A DNA stretch of 46,309 bases from Nitrospira lenta (GTDB lineage Bacteria > Nitrospirota > Nitrospiria > Nitrospirales > Nitrospiraceae), in assembly GCA_945905765.1 (NCBI GenBank), contig CAMDPZ010000009.1, positions 1-46,309 on the forward strand, given 5' to 3'. A model generated the notes under the pieces. That model ran no database searches. It was not told the origin of the DNA and saw only the letters and a list, made by a program, of their open reading frames with translations. The position numbers were made by a program, and so were the translations under genes. How positions within the stretch are numbered: the stretch's first letter is position 1; the number at the start of each line of letters is the position of its first letter. Below are positions 33,264 through 41,082 of the stretch, in pieces.

Positions 33264-35102
33264 ATGACACTCTCCATCCGATGGAAGGTCACAATCGGAA
33301 CGCTGCTGGTCCTCGCCTGCGGACTGCTCATCGCGCGCACCCTGGCGATTCGCTCCCTCGAGCAACAGGAAATCGTCAGGTCGGAACAGATACTGGAAAC
33401 CCGAACCAGCCTCGTCGCCTACGGGCTGCAACCGTTTCTGGCGCAACCACGCGCCCAGGCTTCAACCGCCCAGCTCCAGGCAGCCATACGGGATCTCAGC
33501 TCGCGGGCCCTCGCGCGTGTGACCGTCATCGCGCCCGATGGACAGGTCTTGGCTGACAGCGCCGTGCCGGACGGCAGCCTTGCGACGGTGGAGAACCATC
33601 TGGCGCGGACGGAAATTCAGCAAGCCATGACCACGGGACGAGGGACGGACCTGCGCAGGAGCCACACGACCGGTGAGCGCACCCTCTATCTGGCCATCGG
33701 ATTACCCATCCAGAATCAATCGACCGCCTCCGTCTTCTTGCGGCTCGGGCTGCCAATGACCTCCTTCGATCGTGAAGTGGACAAGCTGCACAAGAACCTG
33801 GCCCTCGCCTTCGGGATCGCCTTCCTGATTGCCATCGCGCTGAGCGTGGGGCTCGCGCGCAGCATCACGAAGCCTCTGTCCGATATTGCGATCGCCGCGC
33901 GGCAACTGGCAGGCGGCGATCACGACGTTCGTATCAGAACCGGCTCGCGGGATGAGGTCGGCCTCCTGGCCGACACCCTCAACCAGATGACGGACCAGCT
34001 GAAAGCCAAGATCCATGAACTCTCCGAAGACCGGGGCCAACTCCTGGCCATGCTGACCTCGATGGTCGAAGGTGTGATGGTCCTGGACAATCGTGGCCGC
34101 ATCCTCCAAGTGAATCCGGCCTTGGAACGCATGTTCGCCGTCACACGATCAGAGACCCGCGGACGCCCCTCCTCCGATGTATTCAGACATCCCGAATTGA
34201 ATACCCTGATCGCAACCGTGCTCGCCACGAGAACCGGGCAGCAAGACGAGATCGTCCTGATGCCGGGGGGGCAATGTCTCCACATCGAAGCGGCGATCGC
34301 AGGAGGAGAGCGGGAAAACGACGCCTGCGCAGTCCTCGTCTTCCACGACATCACCGAACTCCGGCGGCTGGAAACGATTCGAAAAGATTTCGTCGCCAAC
34401 GTCTCGCATGAGCTTCGAACCCCCCTCACCTCGATCAAGGGCTATGTCGAAGCCCTGCTCGACGGCGGGAAAGACGATCCGGCCACCAGCGCCAAGTTCT
34501 TGGATATTATCCTCAAGCAAAGCGACCGGCTGAACTTCATCCTGGAAGACCTCCTCCAGCTCTCACGGATCGAATCGGGAAAGATCCAGTTTAAGCGGGA
34601 CCCTCTGCCGATCCAGCGAGTCATCGAGCGGACGCTGGCCATGATCAAGCCTGCGGCGGACAAGAAGGGCCATAAACTCCTGGCTCTCGTGGCAGACGAT
34701 CTTCCTCCGGTGCTCGGCGATGAAGACCGGCTGATGCAAGTCCTCTCCAACTTGCTCGATAACGCCGTCAAATACACCCTCGAGAACGGCACCATCACCG
34801 TCGCGGCCCGCCCTGTTTTTGACAAGACCGAACGGCCCACGCTGACTGCGGCGGTCGAACTGAGCGTGACCGATACCGGCATCGGCATCCCCGAACGGGA
34901 TCGCCCTCGCATTTTCGAACGGTTTTATCGAGTCGATAAGGCCCGCTCGCGGGAATTAGGCGGCACAGGGCTCGGATTGGCGATCGTCAAACATATCGTC
35001 GAGGGACTGGGAGGGCGGGTCTGGGTCGAAGCGAACATGCCAACCGGCAGCCGTTTTGTCGTCCGACTGCCGGCTCAACCGATTAACCCACCGGTCAGCT
35101 GA
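33264..35102 (+). CDS. phoR: PhoR-type membrane sensor histidine kinase
   Basis: 612 residues. Two membrane helices (about 8-25 and 178-198) enclose a periplasmic sensor domain of about 150 residues. Then follow a HAMP domain (198-250), a PAS domain (about 258-370), the HisKA dimerisation helix with His382 in VSHELRTPLTS, and the ATPase domain with N box (NLLDNAVKY), G1 (DTGIGIP) and G2 (GGTGLGLAIVK). The large periplasmic domain and PAS resemble PhoR-like kinases. No ribosome-binding site is visible; the space before the ATG is a heptamer array. The stop overlaps tail-to-tail by 8 bp with the PiT transporter gene. Pairing with the response regulator 71 nt upstream is clear. Confidence 0.9.
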   Translation: MTLSIRWKVTIGTLLVLACGLLIARTLAIRSLEQQEIVRSEQILETRTSLVAYGLQPFLAQPRAQASTAQLQAAIRDLSSRALARVTVIAPDGQVLADSAVPDGSLATVENHLARTEIQQAMTTGRGTDLRRSHTTGERTLYLAIGLPIQNQSTASVFLRLGLPMTSFDREVDKLHKNLALAFGIAFLIAIALSVGLARSITKPLSDIAIAARQLAGGDHDVRIRTGSRDEVGLLADTLNQMTDQLKAKIHELSEDRGQLLAMLTSMVEGVMVLDNRGRILQVNPALERMFAVTRSETRGRPSSDVFRHPELNTLIATVLATRTGQQDEIVLMPGGQCLHIEAAIAGGERENDACAVLVFHDITELRRLETIRKDFVANVSHELRTPLTSIKGYVEALLDGGKDDPATSAKFLDIILKQSDRLNFILEDLLQLSRIESGKIQFKRDPLPIQRVIERTLAMIKPAADKKGHKLLALVADDLPPVLGDEDRLMQVLSNLLDNAVKYTLENGTITVAARPVFDKTERPTLTAAVELSVTDTGIGIPERDRPRIFERFYRVDKARSRELGGTGLGLAIVKHIVEGLGGRVWVEANMPTGSRFVVRLPAQPINPPVS

Positions 35103-36087
35103 ATCTGGTCACCAGCACATAAATGAGCGACCCCAGCAGGGCGGAGCCTGGCAGGGTAAAGACCCAGGCGTAGAGAATTCTGGTGGTGAGCCCCCAGCGG
35201 ACCGCCGAGAGCCGTTTGATCGCGCCGACCCCCATCACCGAGGTCGTGATAGTCTGAGTCGTACTGACCGGCAGACCGATGTGCGCCGTCACGAGCAGCA
35301 CCGCCGCCGCGCCGGTCTCCGCCGCAAACCCATGCACCGGCTCCAGCTTCACGATGCCCATCCCCAGCGTCCGGAGGATCTGCCAGCCTCCCACCGCCGT
35401 CCCCAATCCCATCGCCACCGCGCAGGCGCCGATTACCCAAAACGGCACTTCCCCGGAAGGAATCTGCCCGGCAGAGAGCAAGGCCAGCGTAATGATCCCC
35501 ATGGCCTTCTGCGCATCGTTGGCTCCGTGACTGAAAGCCATGAAACAAGCGGACACGAGTTGCAGCCGTTTGAACAGTCGCGTGGCCAGACTCCTAGTCA
35601 CACCAAAAAAGACCCAGCTGATCACCACCATCAAGGAAAGCCCGATGGCGAAGCCAAAGAACGGCGCGAGCACCATGGCTTCCATCACAGGCCGGAGCCC
35701 TGACCACTTCACCATGGTCCAGCCGCCATGGGTCACCGCCGCCCCGACCAGGCCGCCGATCAAAGCGTGAGACGAGCTGGTCGGCAAACCCAACAACAGC
35801 GTGAAAAGATTCCAGAGGATCGCACCGGCCAAGGCCGCCGCCACCACTTCCTGGGTGACTAGCGCCGGATTGACGATGCCAGACCCCACCATCTTGGCCA
35901 CAGCGGTGGACATGAAGGCCCCTGCCACATTGAGGACGCCGGCCGCCATCACCGCCACAAAGGGACTCACGACTCTCGTCGAGACGACCGTCGCAATCGC
36001 GTTGGCGCTATCATGCCACCCGTTCGAAAAATCGAACAGGAGCGCCAGCACCACGACCACCAATAACATTCCAGTCAGTTCAGGCAT
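35095..36087 (-). CDS. pit: PiT-family inorganic phosphate transporter
   Basis: 330 residues, about ten membrane helices, with the two inverted PiT signatures: FDFSNGWHDSANAIAT (about 17-32) near the start and FMAFSHGANDAQKAMGI in the second half. The transporter brings in metal-phosphate with protons or sodium. ATG 36087 is chosen; an open frame 19 codons longer exists only because the upstream 7-nt repeat happens to be stop-free. The gene follows the DUF47 gene (97 nt), the usual partner. It lies opposite the PhoB/PhoR pair, with overlapping 3' ends. No high-affinity Pst system is in the window. Confidence 0.93.
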   Translation of the reverse strand: MPELTGMLLVVVVLALLFDFSNGWHDSANAIATVVSTRVVSPFVAVMAAGVLNVAGAFMSTAVAKMVGSGIVNPALVTQEVVAAALAGAILWNLFTLLLGLPTSSSHALIGGLVGAAVTHGGWTMVKWSGLRPVMEAMVLAPFFGFAIGLSLMVVISWVFFGVTRSLATRLFKRLQLVSACFMAFSHGANDAQKAMGIITLALLSAGQIPSGEVPFWVIGACAVAMGLGTAVGGWQILRTLGMGIVKLEPVHGFAAETGAAAVLLVTAHIGLPVSTTQTITTSVMGVGAIKRLSAVRWGLTTRILYAWVFTLPGSALLGSLIYVLVTRFS

Positions 36088-36100
36088 GGCACCGCCAACG

Positions 36101-36128
36101 CTGAGTGCTGAGTGCTGAGTGCTGAGCG
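36101..36128. repeat. Heptamer tandem array, unit CTGAGTG
   Basis: Three exact copies and one variant copy (last unit CTGAGCG) of a 7-nt unit, 13 nt upstream of the pit start codon. Confidence 0.85.
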
Positions 36129-36149
36129 GAAAAATCCCGGGCATTATTG

Positions 36150-36184
36150 TTCATCGTTCATCGCTCACAATTCATCGTTGTCAC
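36150..36184. repeat. Heptamer-period array, unit TTCATCG
   Basis: Five 7-nt units, three of them exactly TTCATCG, directly after the DUF47 gene stop in transcription order. Together with the array at 36101-36128 it fills most of the gap between the DUF47 gene and pit. Confidence 0.75.
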
Positions 36185-36805
36185 TTAATGATGTTTGATC
36201 GCAATCCGCTCAAGAATATTCGCGACATCTTCGCAACGGTCGGTTCCCGCCTCGAAGTTCTCGTAAATCTCTTTCCACTTGATCACCGCGATCGGATCGG
36301 TTTCTTTTTCAAAGAGGGCCGAGATCGCATCGCGGGAGACCCGGTCCGCCTCATTCTCAAGGCTATTCACACGCACGCTGCATTCCTTCAACTCGGGATG
36401 CGCCAGCCCCAACCGGTCCACGCCGCTCCCCACGGCCACAGACGCCTGATACAGAATGTCCGCCAGCTTGATCGCCATCGGGGTCGGCTTCGTCACTTTG
36501 TATAACACGAAGCGGTCGGCGATCGCCTCCGTCACATCCAGGATATCGTCGAGGGCGCTGGCCAGATCGTGGATATCTTCCCGATCGATCGGCGTAATAA
36601 AGGTCCGGTTCAGGCGAAACGCAATGTCATGCGTGATGCCATCGCCAATATGCTCGACGTCTTTGATCCCCTGGGCCTGTTCGATGGGGGACCGGAAGTC
36701 TTCCATCATCACCTTGAGGAGGCGGCTCCCCTCAATCATATTATGTGCGGCCTTCTTGAACAGCTCAAAAAAGGCCTCTTCTCGAGGGATCAATCCAAAT
36801 AACAT
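36185..36805 (-). CDS. DUF47/PhoU-like phosphate transport regulator (Pit accessory)
   Basis: 206 residues, all-helical, of the PhoU-like DUF47 (YkaA/TIGR00153) type: FGLIPREEAFFELFKKAAHN, DIEHIGD-like KDVEHIGDGITHDI, PIDREDIHDLASALDDILD, and the late NEADRVSRDAISALFE. Such proteins accompany PiT transporters and modulate phosphate uptake, often binding metal through the Glu/Asp residues of the paired E/D-x-x-x-D motifs. ATG 36805 has AGGAG at 7-nt spacing; a start 20 codons earlier is not supported. It precedes pit on the same strand, so cotranscription is likely, with repeat arrays between them. Confidence 0.92.
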   Translation of the reverse strand: MLFGLIPREEAFFELFKKAAHNMIEGSRLLKVMMEDFRSPIEQAQGIKDVEHIGDGITHDIAFRLNRTFITPIDREDIHDLASALDDILDVTEAIADRFVLYKVTKPTPMAIKLADILYQASVAVGSGVDRLGLAHPELKECSVRVNSLENEADRVSRDAISALFEKETDPIAVIKWKEIYENFEAGTDRCEDVANILERIAIKHH

Positions 36806-36884
36806 CGCGACACTCCTCGGTTCAGATACAATGAGCTTCGTGCGCGGCCGAATAATGGCCTGCACACCGAGCCGTCACAGACTT

Positions 36885-37877
36885 TTACCAGCGAACCAAC
36901 CCTGCCGCCCACGTCACGCCTCCGCCAAAACTGCCCAGGAGGACCATGTCATCGGGCGAAATTTTCCCCGAACGAACGGCATCATCGAGCGCAATCGGCA
37001 AGGAAGCCGACGAGGTATTCCCGTAGCGGCCGATCACAGAACTGACCCGCTCCGGCGAGACCCCCAGCCGCTTCGTGAGCTGACCGAGAATCCGCCCGTT
37101 GGCCTGGTGCAAAACCAGTTGTGCAAGATCTTGCAGATCGACACCGAACTCTTTCACGATCTCCTGAATCGCCTGCTCCAGCCGCTTGACCGCCAGACGA
37201 AAGAGCGGCGCTCCTTGCATTCGCAACGTATGACGTTTGCCCGCGACCGTTTCCGCCGTCGTCGGCATCCGCGAGCCTCCGGCGGGAATCGTAATCAAAC
37301 CATGCTGAGACCCGTCTGCATGGAGGCGGATACCCAAAATACCGCGCCCTGGCGGGCCGGTCTCCGGCTCGCCCAGCAAGACCACCGCGCCGGCTCCATC
37401 GCCGAACAAAAGCACGGTATCGCCATCGGCCGGGTCGAGGGAGCGAGACTTCACCTCCGCTGCCACCACCAAGCAAGTCTTGACCTGGCCGCTCCGAATC
37501 ATCGCATCGGCCATCGAAAGTCCATAGAGGAAACCCGAACAGGACGCCGCCACATCGAAGGCCGGAATCGTGGCACAACCGAGCATCCGCTGCACATGAC
37601 AGGCCGTGGAGGGAAAGACCGAGTCGGGAGAGGTCGTCGAGAGCACGATCGCCCCCAGCGCCGACACCGGCAGCCCTGCCGCTTCAAGCGCCCGCCTGGC
37701 TGCCTCCACCGCAAGATCGGAAGAGGCCTGGGAGTCCGCGGCCCAACGCCGTTCCTCAATCCCGGTTAAGCGAGAGACGACCGCCGGATCGAGGCCTAAC
37801 GAAGCCCCCACCTCGCAATTCGACACCACCCGTTCCGGAAGGTACGAGCCGGTCCCAATAATTTTTGTCCGTATCAT
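36885..37877 (-). CDS. fabH: Beta-ketoacyl-ACP synthase III (FabH)
   Basis: FabH condenses acetyl-CoA (or a branched starter) with malonyl-ACP to start fatty acid synthesis. 330 residues. The catalytic Cys is in DVAASCSGFLYGL, His in VLHQANGRI and Asn in GRYGNTSSAS, the full triad. ATG 37877 gives a normal MIRTKIIGTGSYLPE start. A near-consensus promoter (TTGACC, 17 nt, TATAAT) lies 43 nt upstream, divergent from bamD. No other fatty acid genes are adjacent. Confidence 0.95.
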   Translation of the reverse strand: MIRTKIIGTGSYLPERVVSNCEVGASLGLDPAVVSRLTGIEERRWAADSQASSDLAVEAARRALEAAGLPVSALGAIVLSTTSPDSVFPSTACHVQRMLGCATIPAFDVAASCSGFLYGLSMADAMIRSGQVKTCLVVAAEVKSRSLDPADGDTVLLFGDGAGAVVLLGEPETGPPGRGILGIRLHADGSQHGLITIPAGGSRMPTTAETVAGKRHTLRMQGAPLFRLAVKRLEQAIQEIVKEFGVDLQDLAQLVLHQANGRILGQLTKRLGVSPERVSSVIGRYGNTSSASLPIALDDAVRSGKISPDDMVLLGSFGGGVTWAAGLVRW

Positions 37878-37919
37878 AGGTCTGAATACTACTATGCGAG
37901 CCGTAACAATGTCGGCGGG

Positions 37920-37948
37920 ATTATAGGTCTCGGTGCCACAGGGGTCAA
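37920..37948 (-). promoter_or_regulatory. Near-consensus promoter of fabH
   Basis: On the - strand TTGACC (37948-37943), a 17-nt spacer and a perfect TATAAT (37925-37920). It is the best promoter match in the window. Confidence 0.65.
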
Positions 37949-37965
37949 CTCATCGGCCCAAATCG

Positions 37966-37994
37966 TTGCATTCAACGCACTCTCCTGTTACATT
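37966..37994 (+). promoter_or_regulatory. Promoter of bamD, leaderless
   Basis: TTGCAT (37966-37971), a 17-nt spacer and TACATT (37989-37994). The expected start (38001-38003) is within a few bases of the GTG 38003/ATG 38006 start codons. Confidence 0.45.
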
Positions 37995-38005
37995 TTTAGG
38001 CAGTG

Positions 38006-38938
38006 ATGATACGCGCCTTCCCCATAGTGACCTCTACTTCACGTCTCGCAACAGCCCTCGGCCTGTGCGCGTTCGTCTTCTGCGTCGTCACTGCCTGTTC
38101 CAGCACACCCAAAACGCAAGATGCCGCGAAGAAGGCCCTGAGCGGCACCGACGAACAGATCTTCCTGGGCGATACGATCGAGAAAAACTACGACCCCAAC
38201 GTCATCATGAAACGGGGCGAAGCCTTCTTCGAAAAAGAGGAATACGGGGAAGCGATCACCGAGTACAACCACTTCCTCGATCTCCATCGCACCCATACCC
38301 TCGCCTCCTATGCCGCATTCCGGATCGGAGAAAGCCAGATGAAACGGGGTAAGGGAATCGATCGTGACCCGGAGCCAATTCAGAAGGCCATCGAAGCCTT
38401 TGAACGGCTGCGGAAAGACTTCCAGGGAAGCAAGTACGAAAGCCAAGCGCTCGAGAAGATCCAGGAATGCCACGATCTCCTGGCGCAGATGCATCTCTTC
38501 GTGGGCGAATTCTACTATCAGCGAGGCTCCTATCTAGCCGCCGCCCATCGCTTTGAACAGATCATGAAAATATACCCGGACAAAGCCGTCGCGCCGGACG
38601 CCCTCTACTTTCTCGCGCGCAACTACCATGATTTAGGTGCAGACGATTGGGCCAGTGAACAACTGACCCTGTTAGCGCAAAAATACCCTGGCAGTAAATA
38701 TTCCCGAGAAGCCGCCAGCCTGCTCGCAAAAATCAGCGGAGGAAAATCCGCGACATTGCTGGCTAAACAGACCGAACCAGCTCCCGCTTCCAGCGCGCAA
38801 ACAACGCCGCCATCGAGCGATCAGCCGAGTCTGGCATCAGGGCTCATCCCCTCTGCCACGACTGACTCGTTCCGTCTTCCCTCCGCCACGGCATTGGGCC
38901 GATCTTTCGTGACCTGCCGCCTCGGCGCCTGGTGCTGA
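38006..38938 (+). CDS. bamD: BamD-like outer-membrane assembly lipoprotein
   Basis: BamD is the essential lipoprotein of the BAM complex that inserts beta-barrels into the outer membrane. 310 residues. The lipobox is VTAC with Cys31. TPR-like helical repeats follow (about 55-245): AFFEKEEYGEAITEYNHFLDLHRTH, KAIEAFERLRKDFQGSKYESQ, FYYQRGSYLAAAHRFEQIMKIYP, and YHDLGADDWASEQLTLLAQKYPGS. After about residue 250 comes a Ser/Thr/Pro-rich tail ending in two cysteines, beyond the usual BamD end. GTG 38003 is an alternative start. The barrel at 20356-21558 would be one of its clients. No other bam gene is adjacent. Confidence 0.87.
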   Translation: MIRAFPIVTSTSRLATALGLCAFVFCVVTACSSTPKTQDAAKKALSGTDEQIFLGDTIEKNYDPNVIMKRGEAFFEKEEYGEAITEYNHFLDLHRTHTLASYAAFRIGESQMKRGKGIDRDPEPIQKAIEAFERLRKDFQGSKYESQALEKIQECHDLLAQMHLFVGEFYYQRGSYLAAAHRFEQIMKIYPDKAVAPDALYFLARNYHDLGADDWASEQLTLLAQKYPGSKYSREAASLLAKISGGKSATLLAKQTEPAPASSAQTTPPSSDQPSLASGLIPSATTDSFRLPSATALGRSFVTCRLGAWC

Positions 38939-38955
38939 TCTTCAAGCAGCGTTGA

Positions 38956-38983
38956 AGCTATCAGCTGTCAGCCATCAGCTTTC
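38956..38983. repeat. Heptamer-period array, unit like AGCTRTC
   Basis: Four 7-nt units (AGCTATC, AGCTGTC, AGCCATC, AGCTTTC) lie 17 nt after the bamD stop, next to the palindromic element that follows. Confidence 0.75.
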
Positions 38984-39011
38984 CGGAAGCTGGCCACTGA
39001 AGGTTGATACC

Positions 39012-39142
39012 TGGAAGGATGCTCAAAACGTTCGTCCAGCGAGGCCGCAGGCGAGTCGAAACCGGAGGCGTACCCCCAGGGGTACGTTGAGGATTTCGAT
39101 GAGCCGAGAACGAAGCTGGCGGACGTTTTCAGCATCCTTCCA
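39012..39142. repeat. 131-bp imperfect palindromic element between bamD and ccdA
   Basis: The ends TGGAAGGATGCT and AGCATCCTTCCA are perfect 12-bp inverted repeats, and complementarity continues inward (AAAACGT-CG-CCAGC, then TCGAAA) to a central GTACCCC/GGGGTAC hairpin at 39070-39085. Left and right halves match imperfectly over about 60 bp. It sits between convergent genes and just overlaps... or touches the 3' region of ccdA, whose stop is at 39144. It could be a non-autonomous mobile palindrome (REP/MITE-like) and would also act as a two-way transcription barrier. Confidence 0.75.
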
Positions 39143-39143
39143 A

Positions 39144-39890
39144 CTACTGGCCGAGGTACCAGCCAACCCCATGCTGCTCCAGGAAGCTGGTAATCATTGT
39201 GAGGGTATTGGCGTAAATCATGATACCCACGATGATCAGCAAGACCCCGCTCACAGTCGAGACGCCCCATAAATACAAGCGCGCCTGCTTAAAGTAGGCG
39301 AGGAACCGATCCACTCCCAGCGCCGTCAGAAACAACGGCAGCCCCAAGCCCAACGAATAACTCGTCAGCAACAGCACCCCGTTCATCATCGAATCGGTCG
39401 TACTGGCATACAATAAGATCGTTCCGAGCACCGGCCCGACGCAGGGAGTCCAGCCGGCAGCAAACGCCACGCCAATCAAAAACGACCCCACATAGCCGAC
39501 CGGCCGGCTTCTGAATTGGAAGCGATGTTCCATTTTCAAAAAACTGATATTCAGAACCCCCAGTAAATAGAGGCCGAACACGATGATCAGGATCCCGCCA
39601 ATCCGTCGGATGTGGTCTTGATAGGTGATCAAGGCCTGACCGATGAAACTGGCCGACGCGCCGAAGGACACAAACACCGCGGTAAACCCCGCGATGAACA
39701 GCAGCGCGTTCACGATAATGGATTTCTTAAACTTCGACCGCACCGTCGCATCGGTAAGTTGCTCGATGGACAGTCCCGTGATGTAAGAAATGTAGGAGGG
39801 CACCAGCGGAAGCACACAGGGGGACACGAACGAGAGGAGGCCGGCCGAAAAGGCCGCGACAAGAGAAATGTTCGTGATCGATTGCGACAT
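39144..39890 (-). CDS. ccdA: CcdA/DsbD-family thiol-disulfide transmembrane protein
   Basis: 248 residues with six membrane helices. The two redox-active cysteines lie in FVSPCVLPLVPSY (Cys near residue 26) and AGWTPCVGPVLG. CcdA carries reducing power from cytoplasmic thioredoxin to periplasmic thioredoxin-like proteins, which keep apocytochrome c cysteines reduced for haem attachment. It is the last gene of the operon resB, ccsA, two TlpA-like genes, ccdA, all on the - strand with overlaps or short gaps. That is the System II cytochrome c maturation set. Confidence 0.94.
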   Translation of the reverse strand: MSQSITNISLVAAFSAGLLSFVSPCVLPLVPSYISYITGLSIEQLTDATVRSKFKKSIIVNALLFIAGFTAVFVSFGASASFIGQALITYQDHIRRIGGILIIVFGLYLLGVLNISFLKMEHRFQFRSRPVGYVGSFLIGVAFAAGWTPCVGPVLGTILLYASTTDSMMNGVLLLTSYSLGLGLPLFLTALGVDRFLAYFKQARLYLWGVSTVSGVLLIIVGIMIYANTLTMITSFLEQHGVGWYLGQ

Positions 39891-39922
39891 GGCTAAGCGG
39901 GATTGTGCATGAATGATCCGGC

Positions 39923-40462
39923 CTAGGACTTCATCAACAGCTGCACCAGCTGATGCGCTTCCGTCGCGCCCCAGTCACGCGCGCCGAAAATCTGATGGCG
40001 GACGATGCCCTGCCGATCCACCATGAAGGTCATCGGGAGGCTCCTGGCCCCATAGGTCAATCCCACGCGATAATCGGCATCGTGGAGGATGGGAAAAGTC
40101 AGACGGTTCTCTTGCTGAAAGGGCCTGGTGACCGAGGCCCCTTGTGCATCGGTCGACACGGCAAGAATCTCAAAGTCATTCCGCGAAAACGCCCGATACA
40201 ATTTTTCCATCGCCGGCATTTCCACCCGGCAGGGGCCGCACCAGGTGGCCCAAAAATTCAGCAGCACGACTTTGCCGCGCAATTCCGACAGGGCCACTTG
40301 GCGACCGTTCAAGTCACGAAGCTGAAAATTCGGCGCTGGCTCTCCTAACCTGACGACCTGACGCTCGGCAACCGGCAGGAGATCAAACGCTGTGGCACTC
40401 CCCATCCCCGCCAGCGCAACCATGAGAGAAAAGACTGTTCCGGCAATGGCCCGCTTCGTCAT
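39923..40462 (-). CDS. TlpA/ResA-like periplasmic thioredoxin 2
   Basis: 178 residues: signal peptide (hydrophobic 5-22, GSATAF cleavage region), then a thioredoxin fold of the TlpA/ResA type with the active site WCGPC in NFWATWCGPCRVEMPAMEKL and the cis-Pro region SLPMTFMVD. It probably reduces apocytochrome c before haem ligation, using electrons from CcdA. ATG 40462 overlaps the stop of the upstream thioredoxin gene by 4 bp (ATGA). Another open stretch upstream is not used. Confidence 0.92.
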   Translation of the reverse strand: MTKRAIAGTVFSLMVALAGMGSATAFDLLPVAERQVVRLGEPAPNFQLRDLNGRQVALSELRGKVVLLNFWATWCGPCRVEMPAMEKLYRAFSRNDFEILAVSTDAQGASVTRPFQQENRLTFPILHDADYRVGLTYGARSLPMTFMVDRQGIVRHQIFGARDWGATEAHQLVQLLMKS

Positions 40463-41082
40463 CCCCTCCCCGCTCCACGGTCCAAGGATTGAGTGTCTGC
40501 CGCCTTGGGTGTCACGTTCAGCAACTTGGTCAAAATCTCCAAACTGTCGAGCCTCGTCCAATCCCGCGGCCCGATGACGATTTCGCGAATGACGCCGTCC
40601 CGATCGATGATGAAGGTTTCCGGCACACCCATGCGTTTGTACGGTTTATCGGTCTTGCCCCAGGAATCGATCAGCACAGGGAAGGTGAGATTCATGCCCT
40701 TGATGAAGGGAGGAATATCCTTGGTCGTCGTGACGCGATCGATACTGACCGCCAGAATCACCAACCCGTCCTTCTCAAAATTCTTATGGAGCACTTCCAT
40801 CGAGGGCATTTCTTCGCGGCAGGGCTTGCACCAGGTCGCCCAGAAATTTAGAAAGACCACCTTGCCCCGGAAATCCGAGAGCCGCTGAGGCTTATCGTTC
40901 AGATCGGTGAGGACGAAGTCCGGCGCCTGCTTGCCCACGGCCAGCAGTTCATATTTGGCGCTCTGCATCCAGACGATGCCGAAAACCACGGCAAGAATGA
41001 CGGCGCCGACCAGGAGAATGGCCACGCGCGACGAGCCCTGCTCGCCCGCAACGTCGCTCACGCTTGGTTCAGGCTTATGCAT
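40459..41082 (-). CDS. resA: TlpA/ResA-like membrane-anchored thioredoxin 1
   Basis: 207 residues. One N-terminal membrane helix (about 18-38) anchors a periplasmic thioredoxin domain with active site WCKPC in NFWATWCKPCREEMPSMEVL. A GVPETFIIDRDG segment holds the cis-Pro. It shares the same fold and spacing with the thioredoxin gene downstream, but the middle residues of the CxxC differ (KP against GP), suggesting different redox potentials or partners. The start overlaps ccsA by 8 bp. Two adjacent ResA-like proteins in one System II operon may divide the work between apocytochrome and haem-ligase sides; this division is inference. Confidence 0.92.
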   Translation of the reverse strand: MHKPEPSVSDVAGEQGSSRVAILLVGAVILAVVFGIVWMQSAKYELLAVGKQAPDFVLTDLNDKPQRLSDFRGKVVFLNFWATWCKPCREEMPSMEVLHKNFEKDGLVILAVSIDRVTTTKDIPPFIKGMNLTFPVLIDSWGKTDKPYKRMGVPETFIIDRDGVIREIVIGPRDWTRLDSLEILTKLLNVTPKAADTQSLDRGAGRG

